From positions 3,466,550 through 3,530,549 of the forward strand of contig NC_054082.1 of NCBI RefSeq assembly GCF_017562075.2: a stretch of DNA of 64,000 nt. The letters are read 5' to 3'. This DNA is from Anopheles merus (taxonomy: Eukaryota > Arthropoda > Insecta > Diptera > Culicidae). The notes beneath the pieces were generated by a model. It was given only the letters and a program-made list of their open reading frames with translations. It searched no databases and was not told the DNA's origin. Positions 12,901 to 24,323 of this stretch are shown here, piece after piece. A program made the translations under genes and the position numbers. Position 1 is the stretch's first letter. Each line of letters begins with the position of its first letter.

Positions 12901-15300
12901 ACAAGGTGTCTATAGTTTGCTATTTTATTGTACTATAAAATATATATATTTTATTCCTTTTTAGTAAATGGCTTGTACATACATTCCAACAAGGTACATA
13001 CATAGTTTATCATTATCCGGGCTGTGGGTGTGTTGTGTTTTTGAGTGGGTTTAATAATTAATAATTGTTTTCGTGAGGTGAGGATGTGTGTGTATGTGTG
13101 TGTGTGTATGTATACATTATTATTAACGCCAGCTCCAGAGAGCGTGTGTAATCTAATGATCGGTTATGCTTTTGGCAACGCATCCCATTCAACTTGCACA
13201 ACAATACTAAAGGGTAGTGTGTTACTGGAATGAAACTTGATGTACAATTAAAAATTAAAGCAAATATTTTCATGACCGTTTTTGCTGTGCGATTTTTTAA
13301 AAGGATTTTACTTGCTCATAGTCCTCCTGCAGCATTGCAGCCATGAGAGAGTGTGTTAATAACAGTAAATAAAAGGTGTGATTTATACTAAACAATCATA
13401 TACAAAGTACGTTTATACGGTACAGAAACTGTTGCTACTGGAACATGGTATTAAACGCACTTTGAATAAGGGCTTTTGTCGAACCGCATGTGCATGTCAG
13501 TAAATAGAGCCAAAAGCTACCTAAAGCAATGTAAAACTATTCACAATAACCGAAAATGAATCTGCGAACCACACACACACACACAGACACACACAAAGGT
13601 CGCGACGGGTGCTCGCCGAAAGCCACAATCATTACTTATGGTGAAATAACGAATTAGTGATGAGTTATGCAAAGAAGAATGGTTTGAGATAAACAAAAAG
13701 CGTCTCTTTGTGTTTTACTGATACAGTATAGCTTCTTCTTTTTTTTGTAATAAATAAAAAATGCGATAAAATTATATGAAACGATCCAACTGTGTATAGA
13801 AAGAGCGAGAGAAAGAGAGAGAGAGTGTCATGCATATATAAATATATAACAGTACGAAATAAATTACATAGTAGTTATGTTCGCAATCCTAACAATCGTG
13901 TATCCTTACGGCTAGTATTATTTTAATAACGATAATTTATAATTACAGCCACTCATCACCACTTACGCTTGCGAGATGGAGGGGGAGGAAATAAATACTT
14001 AAACAAACAACCGAAATAAAAAACCCGATGAACCGTCAACAATGTTGCACAAAACATATAACAATATTATAAAGTAAGGCACAGCCACTAGGCACGCAAT
14101 GAACGTGTGTGTGTGAGTATCATATTTGCGCTCTAATCATCTAGGTAGTAGGTTAATATCTTTAAATAAATAGCTTTGCCAGCGTGTGTGCATATCACAT
14201 TCGCATAATGATTTTTACCAGAAACTAAAATAAAACAACGACAACAGTAGAAAGATACGCTGCTAAACCGACAAATAATTACACACACGTAAACCTAAAA
14301 CTAATTCGTACCTTGAAACATCTTGAGCCCAGCTCTTTCATAAACTGATGAAAAAAAAAAACAAATCTTATACGCTTATTATACATTATTCCATCGATTG
14401 TTATTTAGCATTAACAGCGCCCAATACACATTGCCAACAGCTTTTATCAATGCCGGTGATATATGTGAGTCATTTTGAAACCGAACGGAAATAGCGCTTC
14501 AGCCTTTGTGTCACCCGCGAGAGTCGTTGATGGGTTCAGCAGTGTGTTGTTCTACCGGCAAAAATTGTGTGCGAATGAAGGAGGTGAGTGCATGTGTTTG
14601 TGAACGCGTTTTGTCATAAGCTTTAGTTCCCAGCTTTTTTTGCACGAAATCATGGTAAAAAATGTTCACAATTATTCATCTTCACGACCATAGTTAGTAA
14701 GAGAAAGAAAGAAAGTAATAAAGCGAGCGAAAACTTATCGCTAGTAAACCACTCAACACGAATATAAATGCTAGATAAGACAGTCTAATATATCAACAAA
14801 GGATAAATGTGAAATGTGAACGATAAAAAATTCAAATCAACTGTTACAATACATAAATCCCACACGTTTTTGACGTTTTTTTTTTGAAAAAGCCGGAAGA
14901 AACAGACAGAAACGGAAGGGCCGACACATTTAGCGGAAATCAATCCATCATCCCCGTTAGTCCTTCGTCAAATGGAAGTGAAAGGGAAAATAAATCAGCA
15001 AAAAGCACGCAAACATTGTAGCAAATATATTCCAATAATAGCATCGCATAAAATGGAGAAAATGGAACACAAAACGAGAAACACCAAAACCTGCTCGTCA
15101 TTCAAGTAATTTCCCGGGCTTTACACGCCTTTTCAACGAAACCCTCACCTTGATAGAGGCATGTAAATATCGATGAGGTAAGCATCTACCTACACTAAAG
15201 AGTAAAGATGGTCCTTTATCCCTTTAAAAACCAAAATCATAAGGATCTCGAACAATGAAACAATTTCATAACTTCACGATGAACATCACTCGAGTTCGGG
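9951..15300 (+). other. A-rich, AATAAA-rich block resembling a long 3'UTR or non-coding RNA
   Basis: About 5 kb with almost no open frames and a composition unlike its flanks. It is A-rich on the plus strand, with many AATAAA-type motifs in plus orientation (near 10211, 10541, 13366, 13748, 13858, 13987, 14013, 14165, 14718 and 14989), few in minus orientation, many AAACAAAA-like words, and a TGTAAATA (Pumilio-type) word near 15163. Long neural 3'UTRs in flies and mosquitoes look like this. I cannot find the coding exon that would feed it, so a non-coding RNA or plain AT-rich DNA remains possible. Confidence 0.3.
12228..12244 (+). other. isolated tRNA T-arm-like hairpin
   Basis: A 5-bp stem (CCTGG/CCAGG) closes a 7-base loop TTTGATT, the geometry of a tRNA T-arm and close to a pol III B-box. 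No A-box, anticodon arm or acceptor stem can be placed around it, so this is not a tRNA gene. It may be a decayed tRNA-derived SINE or chance. Confidence 0.2.
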
Positions 15301-17267
15301 ATCGAAACATTTGCCACCATGACTTCATAGGCAGTTATAGCAAAACATAGTGCTGTGCCGGGAAAATGTACCAACTTTACCCCTTGTGCATCACAAACAA
15401 GAGCTTCACATGAAGCACATAACAGTACAACGAACGCGATGATGCACTCTTTCTAGCGGCTAAAACAACAAACCCAACAATAACCCTCCAACACGAGGCC
15501 CTCGGCTCAAGTGCTCGATAATCATTTGCGTCAACGATCCGGATGACGACGCGCATTCGATGGCGCTGGAACCAGACGGGATTTGGTGGGCTGTAAAAAA
15601 AAATGCAGCAGTGGTCTATGTTCGGTTTATGGACACACGCACACACACACAAACAGTCGACGACCGCTCGGGTCATGGTTGTTGATTTTCATGTTCCATC
15701 ATGCTGCTGCTCTGTTATGTTTTGTGTTACGCTAACCAGCGTACCACAATTTCAATAATAAACACTGCCTGCGCACACGAGAGAAGTGTGAAACAAAAAC
15801 ACAACGCACAGTGTAACATAATCATGAATTATGACGTTACTTTGTGGGCACACACACATCTGCATTGAACCTGCGCCCCATTTTTACCACTCACATTTAT
15901 TATCCTTGTTTGCGTATCGAACGCCTATCTGGGTTTCAAAGGAACAACATTGTGATACCATCAAAAAGGTTACTTAGGACCCATTATAAAGCTCTGGAAA
16001 TGAAACCAATGCATAAAAAATGCACAATTGTCCTATGTTGCTCAAAAAAGTAACTAAGACCATCGCGTAACCGACTGTCACTGACGGCAGAGTTCATTGA
16101 ATCATTTGTCATTCGTTTCTACTTTAATTTCATCACTCGTGACATTTATGGGAAATTAAGTGAAGCCGCTCTGACAGTATGTATGTGCATGGCACGATGC
16201 CTTATGCATACAATTTACCAGTGGGCGTGTGCCTGTGTTTGTGGCACAGAGCAGAGCGACCAATTCCTGGTATCGTACCCTTACGGGCTTGCAGCAAACC
16301 TACCCTTATCAGTAATTCCAGGCACGTCCGCATACACAGCACGATGCCAGCAGATGCCACGTGCAGAAAGAGGTCATAAGTCGCACCGAGATTGTACTCC
16401 ATCCATACGCACACACATTCACCCACATATCATCTTACGAACTAATCAAATAGGAATGAATCTTGAACACCCCAAAAATCAAGCCCTTTGACGATGATTT
16501 CTGGCAAAGTGTCTAGCGCATCCTGCCAGTTCATCACCAAGGCTTACGGGGCCTCGAAATACATCAAAAAACAACACCCTAATGCGACAATCGTCCATAA
16601 CGAACTGATCGACGGGGAGGGTGTAACTACAGTCGAAGCGAACGAACTAGTTATATGACCCGATATGACCGAGCGTCTTATCGCGGTCTTGCAACACAGC
16701 GTTACACAGCGAACCGTCGAAGCACGAAGCACAAAGATAGTTTTGATAGCAGCGCACACACAGACACACACACACACACTTCCCGGATGTGAACGCGTCG
16801 AAGGACTGTGTCGTAAAATAACACCCAAAGATGCGCCCTAACCGGGTGGTTCCTGCTTTCCAAGCCATGGCCACAACTACCGCCGGCAACCCATAAGTCC
16901 TAAGTAAATCTTCGATAAAGGCCCTGTGCTGCGGTTGTACGCTGTGCTGCCGCCGTTTGATAATGCCATCGGGAGGCTCCCCCTCTCGTACTCGGCCGCC
17001 ACACCACTCCGCCAAAGCATACAGAGACCACGACGCCCGGAATCGCCGAACATTGAAGTTTGTTTGTGCTTTGCAGCGCACAAGATAATCATTTTGTTTA
17101 ACTTTCCAAACGGCCGGGTGGGTCACCGTTGAATCGGAAGCCTGCCGCCGTCGCCTGGAGCCGCGTGGTGACTGGGAAAAAAGGCTTTTTGGGTAGATCG
17201 CAATCAAAGTTTGTAGCGCGTTCTGTTGGTTCGGACCAGCGAAAGTTTGCCTTTGCCGAGTTTGCTT

Positions 17268-17284
17268 ACTGATATCGTATCAGT
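17268..17284. repeat. interrupted palindrome with GATA cores
   Basis: ACTGATA, spacer TCG, TATCAGT: a perfect 7-bp inverted repeat with a 3-bp spacer. Its arms match those of the palindrome at 3397-3410. Confidence 0.8.
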
Positions 17285-20200
17285 GGTTTGTTGAGGCATT
17301 TAATCTATTTTAAACGTTAGTTTACTTAAAAGCAGATGACCCTTTTTCTTACGGTAAACTTTTTTAGCATACATTATAAGCGATACGGAAAGGAATGGTA
17401 CGTTTTATCACTCTTGAGTTCACTGAAAGGCATGCTAGTCATACTTATTTACAACCCGTATGTTATATCAAAAATCTATATTGATATATTCTTTCGAATG
17501 GTCTATTAGTCACCAAAAACACACTCGGGCTGAAAATGAATCTTCAATGTAAAAGCGAACTTCTAGCGTAGATGTTGTAAACTATACAATATAGTATTTT
17601 TTGAGTAAAACTATTCTTTCGACTCAGCATCATGCTCTCATTCTACAGAGCAGCTACTAATATTGCAAAATAAAAGCATTTGTCACTAGCATCTTCGTTC
17701 TATGGCATCATATCGTGGGTCCCGCTGCACACTACGCGTCTCAAAAGAGCGAAAAAATACCATCTGCTGATAGAACACAGCCAGGGAAAGGCTGGCTGGT
17801 ATGTGATGGTACTTAATTTAACTGCCAATGAATTATTTAACCTTTACCCGCCGGCATTTCTACGGGTGTTCCAGTACAACAGGCTCAAGTCGGCAGTGCT
17901 CGTTATTTCTCGTCAGTGCTGCCTCCGCCTCATACGCAGCGCTAGTGCCATGAATTCTCGTTCATATACCAGCATGGAGATTCATCGTGTAATGAATTTT
18001 ACTGAAAACAATCTACGCCCAGGCAACCGTGCGACGCTTACCGGTCTGAGCTCTGAGTAGCTAAGAAAAATGAACAGCGGAAACCTTTCCTGCGGGGCGC
18101 AGGAAGCGTGTTGTTAAGGCGGCACCGCAAGGTTTAATTTCAGTTGCGGCACAAACAACAGGAGCTCCGAGCTTCCCAAACCCGAAGGATTAGCAAAATT
18201 CACATTCTAAACAGTAAAAAGTGGTAAACAGAGCAGCTACTAACTGTGTGTGTGTGTGTGTGGTTGTTTGCCCTTTTCGGCTACAGTTTCAATCTCTTCT
18301 TTTTTTTTTTGGTTTTTGGTTTTGCACACATCATAATGCGAGTAATCCTTTGCCTAAAGCCACAGCATAGGTACACGTGTACATATGTAGCATGATCACC
18401 GCCAACACCGCCACACAAAACATGCTAATGTGAAATTTAAATTGCATTTTCATTATTAAACATGAGCTTTCAACGATAGGTGAAACCTGGATGATATTCG
18501 TCCCACCGCCCGGGGCCTTTTACCGCGTCGCTTCCGATGACCGGGGGACCAACGACTTTGACATTTAATAGCGTTCGAAAAAAGCACACGTTTGAACGGC
18601 CTGTCAAGGTCTAGATGTTTGACTCGCAAAAGGATTACTGGCGTAATTTAGGCTCGTTAGGAAATTACATCATGGTTATTGAGGGCATTCGAGGAGGAAG
18701 TAGCAAAAAAAGGGCCGCAAACAACCACACGACGACACCAGAGCTCTGCGATCGATTTCGGCAGAGAAGGGGAGAAGGTCGGCAAATAGACAAAATAAAA
18801 ACTTCCGACTAAAAGCTGACACACAAACGAAGACATACACACACACACACCGTAGTACTGGCGAGTATAAATTTTTAAAACATACTCTAAACTTGGCGCA
18901 CCACTCCTGAGGCTGGGCTACAGATGTTTGGCTGTGCAAGAGTTTCGCTCTGCAACTAACGACGCGCTCCCATCCCCGTCCGTGCTGTGCTGCTTTGCGA
19001 CCTAGTTTTGGGTAAGGACGCGAAGATTCCGGCTTGTCAAGGTGCTACCGAACGGCTCGCAATGATGGAACGGAAATTTCTGGAAGAGAAAAAGCAAACG
19101 TACATCGATCTATGTTAGTGCGCTGTTTTGTAGACTATAGGTAGGTTTGGTAGATTTATATAGACATGTGTAGTGCCAAGAATAAGCTTAAGGAATAACT
19201 TAAAGTATAGCATGAGGGATCCTTCAATTTTATTTTTTAATACTAATGGATTTACATATGCAAAAGAGTCCTCCATTGCATCGCGTACCCTTTCCTGTGC
19301 GGCAATCAATCTTCCTGATATGATTGAAATGAATTGCTTACCCCTTCGTATCCGACCACTTCTTCAAACTCCACAACAGAACATCGTTTTGAGCAATGTT
19401 TCTAATTAAAAGCATCTGACCCATGGAAGCCATCCTCATACATCAACTGAGGTGGTTTCTCCGGCATTTCTCGAGCGAATTTACATTCGCACACGCACAC
19501 ACACAGAAAGCCCATTACGCACACATGGTTTCGACGCTAATGGACTCTTATGAAAATTGTGCCGCTGTAATATCTCCAACCATCCCCTAGGCGTACATCC
19601 ATTAGCACGATTAAAGCTTAATATTGATAGCACTGCCTAGCAGCCAACCTAAGCAGCATCGTAAGCATGATGACTCGCGCCCCATAATACATTACATTCC
19701 ACCAGGAGTACATCACATATCCAACTTTTACATCCGGTGCAAGGTGTGTCTGCGACAGCACAGGTGAAGCTGTTCACTTCCACTACACTTGCAGAACTTG
19801 CAATTAGGAATGCTCAGCCCAAGAAATAACAACCAATGAAAATGTGAGCAGCCTTGTAGGTACCGGTCCCAGCCCAACCATCCCCAACTAAGCACCAAAT
19901 TTGCCCCTATTACTGCTTCCTTCCGGTGGAGGAAATTTAATTGAAAATCTTTTACTCTCACCCGAGCGATCCCGCATTGCTTCTTATCTCCGCGCGCAAC
20001 CACGCACACACATAGCCGCTGCTTCTGTTCGGAGCCTGGGGCCGGGTGTGTGTCTACTTCTTCCCGCAAGAACGCAATTTCACAACGAAGCCTTCTCTTG
20101 GACGCCCATCATCTAAACAAGTGCCACCGGAGGCCAGATAACGTGGATGTTTTTTTTCCTTCTTCTTTTTTCGGGGCCAACACTGGAAAGAAGGATGAAG

Positions 20201-21553
20201 AACGCTCACCAACTTGTTGGTTTACATTCGATCATACGCGGTTTCTTTGGCCGCCCTGGCAGGAGGAGATGTCGACCTTCTCGGTACTGCGCCCTGTTCG
20301 TCGTCCCACGCGTGAAATGCCGTAGACATTGTGAACCGTAAACCAGCAAAGGCGCACTTTTACTTTCCATCCAAACCCAGAAGTAAGAGCACTCAGAAGG
20401 ATGTGAAGAGGCGCTGCTGATATTTTAAATTCAATTATGAAAGCTTTTTCTTCCATTTTGTTCGTGTGCCTCGTGGTACTTGTTCGTTTTTTCAATGTTC
20501 AGTCTCTTCATAACTGAAGCCCGTGTTTGCGTTGACTGCGAGGAGCAGGAAATAAGGAAGCTTTCCTTATTGTTGATTTTTATGTTTGGAAGGTTTTTCA
20601 TTTCAACTTCTTCAATGATATCATTTCACTTTGCAGTAACATTTTCTTAATTATTGTTCACACAGCGCGCTTCCTTCCTGGACATGCCTAGCGCAAGTGA
20701 ACTTCTAAACGGGAAAAGGTTGTATACATTCCAGTACGACACCGAAACGCACTTTGATGCCTCGATGTTTCTTCCAAAAACTCACCAAACAATTGGCTCG
20801 CTATGCTAAAATATGTAAATTTCGCACATCATAGAAAAACGGAAACTGTCTTTTTCACTACCATTATTTTGAAACTAGCATCACGGCACTGTCGAAAGTG
20901 GGCTGCAGTGGGTTCGACACTTTGGCATACGACGTGCAAAGGTGTATTTGCATATTTCTCCTCCAACCAAAACTTCAACCGATACGAAGTACATTCCATC
21001 TCATCCCACCAACCAACCGCGCTTTTATCTTTATTTTTCTGCATATTTTCTCTTCCGCTACCGTTTTGAAGGAATGGTTCAATATCTAGCTCCAACTTTT
21101 TCCCTATCATGCTGCATTAAGCGAAGCGAATTATGCTAAGCAGAAATTGTACCTTCATTCGGATGAACGTAGCGATTGTCGTATAAATAGAGAGGGGCCT
21201 TGTTCGTTTTCTCGCTAAAAAAACAGGGAAAGAAAACGACGCTCAAACTGTTTGGATTAAAATGGAACGGCCTTTTTCGTGATTTAAAGTATGATGCTCC
21301 TTAAGAGAAGCAAAATGAAGTTCTCTTTTCACCAGCAACTAAAGCGCCATCAATAAACGCCTAATCATATTTCGTAAACAACAACACACCCGCAGAAGGG
21401 CACCACGATGAAGGCATGAAAATGGTGAATTTAATTATTCGACCCAATAAACCCTTCGGCGTCTGTGATCGGCGTCAGGCGATGCAACATGACTGGATGG
21501 CTTCCGTTTCTTCACCAGTAGCGAAGCTGATTAATTAAACTTCTCTCCTGCAG

Positions 21554-21797
21554 AGACCAGCAGGGCGCAACAGAAAGCCCGAGCAACTATTGCGCCAGCG
21601 GAAGCGATCGCATGATGGAATCAGCAACATCCACCAGCACATCGGCAATAGCAGCAACCAGCAGCGTCAGCAACAACAACATGGTCAAACATGGGTTCAT
21701 GATGCAGTTAGGCGTTTATTGGAGTACGGCTGAATCGCGTGCAATTACTTTACAGGAGGGATGGTTCTGCTCTAATGGATCCGGTTCCCTATCCCTC
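21554..21797 (+). CDS. weak candidate coding exon (Q/S/T-rich)
   Basis: A pyrimidine-rich stretch ending CTCTCCTGCAG precedes open DNA at 21554. Two frames are open: one is rich in Gln, Asn and Arg and closes at 21731-21733; the other is rich in Ser, Thr and Ala and closes at 21798-21800. Such triplet-rich DNA is typical of disordered parts of insect transcription factors, but it also arises from CAG-type repeats. I see no convincing donor and no neighbouring exon. Confidence 0.15.
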
Positions 21798-24323
21798 TGA
21801 GTGCGTGATGATCGGGAGGCTAATGATGCTGGTCGCTTCATTGAATTAGACTACAAATGATTCGTAACGGCGAGATGATTCACTGAAGTCGGTGTGACGA
21901 TGAATCAGTGTTTCCTTGGGCTTTTCATATTGGACTTCCTGTGTCAGACTTCCGCATAGTAATCTTCAATAGAGAGATGGTTGGAGTTGAGTGTAAACTG
22001 AATAACATTCAATTTTTAAAGTAAAATTGACTTCTTCTCTCCTTACAAGAAATCATCAAACGAATCTCTGTGATTCAAGTCGAGATAAAAAATGTGAATA
22101 AAGCACTCGTTCTCGCAATGCTCTCTCAATAACGAGCAGAAGAAAAACTCAATTTCAGTATTATACCTTCTGCTAAGCCTAAAGCAGGCCTACATACACG
22201 AAAATTCTCAACAAACCTGTTTGTGCTTAGCTAGTCAAAAGATCACAGAAAAAAACACGTTAAATTTCGTATCAACTCCGACAGGCGTCTGTCGGTTGCA
22301 GATACAACAAATGTAGTAGCAATATCCTGAAGTACGCGCAGACAGTTGCCGCAAAGAGCCAAACCCGACCTTACAGGGGAGGAGTTAGGCGAAAGCCAAA
22401 AAAAAGGAGAAGCAATGCCTGGGGTTTAACACCTCCCGTACATAGCGCTATTCGTATGTGAGAGTGTGTGAGAGAGTAAAGGAAAATTATGTTAAGCGTC
22501 GATGGGAGCACAGGATATAATAACTTGTGGCTTGTGGGAAATCGAATCCGAAATGGGATCTTCCCCACCCCACACATAGGACGAAGAACAGGAAAATAAA
22601 ACCCCGCAAGTGAGTACACGAGATTATGACCGCAAATACGATTTGATCATCATCATCACCATCATTACCAATCTTCACATCATCCAGGCGCGGACCCGTT
22701 GCGACTTTATCCTCTCCGACAGGAAGAGAAGGAGAGATATGTTACCACCACTTGGTATGCTCCTGGCAGTACTTTCTTCCTTTTACGGGCCATTTGTTGT
22801 TTTTTTACGTTTTGCTCACACTCCCACTCACCCAGGTACACCACAGGGCGTTGCTTTTCCCGACCTGTATGAGTGCTCTGAAGGGGGGAGGTGTGGCTGT
22901 GTGAGCCGACTTCAATTATCGACGGCAATCATAAAGCGAGCGCGAGTTTGGCGTGTTTTTCCTGCCTCGTTTCGCTATCGTGTGTACCATAATAATTTCA
23001 CTTTCTTCGGCCTGGTAAGGTAAGGGAAACGAACATTTTCCTTCGTCACAACCACTTCGTCCTAATAAGATTGTCTTTGTTTTCGAGCCGTATTTTCTAT
23101 TACGCTTTCTATCCTGTTTCCTTTGTGTTGTTTTTGTTCCTTGTCACCTTTAAAATACGTCACCTTAAATTGGGACTAGAAGGAAGCAATCGAAGCGACA
23201 AAAAGGTTGCATTTTCCAACACGTCCAACTAGACGGAACCCTGCCGGAAAAAGGGCGTTTAGTGAAACGAGGCCACTTTTCGTCTTTGTCGTTCCTAAAA
23301 TCCCATTCTCAAAACGATCGAATCAGAACGCAGCCTATTTGCTTTTTTTGCGCAAAGGAAGGTCCTTTTAAAAAGCAAAGGAATGCGCGCGCGTGTGTGT
23401 GTGTTGCACTGAGCCCGTTTTATTTTTGACAACGTGGCATTTCCTGGTGGAGGTGTGGCAGTGGGTTTGCTAATTAAAATTCTTCCAACGTAACCACCAA
23501 CTCAACGGTTCGTTCTGCATAACCTGCGCACAAAACACTAGAGATGCTATCAAAGCTCGTCGAAGGCACGTTGCTTCTGGCCCTACTTCGGGCAAAGAAT
23601 TCACCATCCAACCGCGCTAAACCTAGCTCATTCGTTTTCGTTGCACGATTTGACGTAATGCACCTACGGGAAAAGAAGCGTAAAACAGCAAGGAAACATA
23701 AATTTCCCAAACGCCCAAAACCCTTTCGGCACCCTTGCCGATACTCTTTATTCCGTTGCGGCAGATTGCAGGAGCAGAGAAATAAATAACAAATCAATAG
23801 TATTTCCAAAAAAGGAAATAATGTGATGGAACACGGCATGATACATTTTAAGATACATTTTTTGGCTAAAACTGTGCAAAATCACGAACATGTAGAACGA
23901 AATTAGCGCAGCAATTCTTTTGCGAAGCAATTTAACAGTCTTTTTTAAATTATTATCTCTTTTTTAAATTATTATTCTATTAAGCCATCAAATCAGCTAG
24001 ATAACGAGCCAAATCAAATTTGCCACCTAGGCTACCAACGGTCCATTTGAAAACAAAACGAGCGCACCTCAGCTAACTACACCTTGGGCGTCTTGTTGGT
24101 AAACAAACAAGTGAACTGTCAAATCGACTTCCGATCGCTAACGAGTGTGCAGCAAGTTGCGTGAGCGAACACAGATCTTTCGTTGGTGATAAATCGAGCT
24201 GCTCTTCGCAGGAACAGGAACAGCAAACAATTGTGAATTTGGAATGTGTGAACACTTCATTTGGTGAAGCAGAGCACGTTGACGATAACACCGTACGTTA
24301 CACGCGTGTGCGAAAAGGACAAA

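Larger units (their letters stand above)
15301..24160. other. gene-poor stretch, no supported gene
   Basis: I see no confident exon. A GC-richer island at about 16540-17215 carries a 186-codon minus frame with no recognisable domain. TAAT-rich words cluster near 18420-18480 and 21420-21540. A palindrome-rich segment lies near 17268. A short Q/S-rich open stretch after a splice-acceptor-like sequence near 21553 is listed separately. Confidence 0.45.

Noticed and set aside
16647..17207. 186-codon minus-strand frame
   Set aside because: Runs through a CA repeat (CVCVCLCVRC) and has no recognisable motif; treated as chance in a GC-richer island.
17680..18060. 126-codon plus-strand frame
   Set aside because: No domain, no conserved-looking codon pattern and no flanking splice signals.
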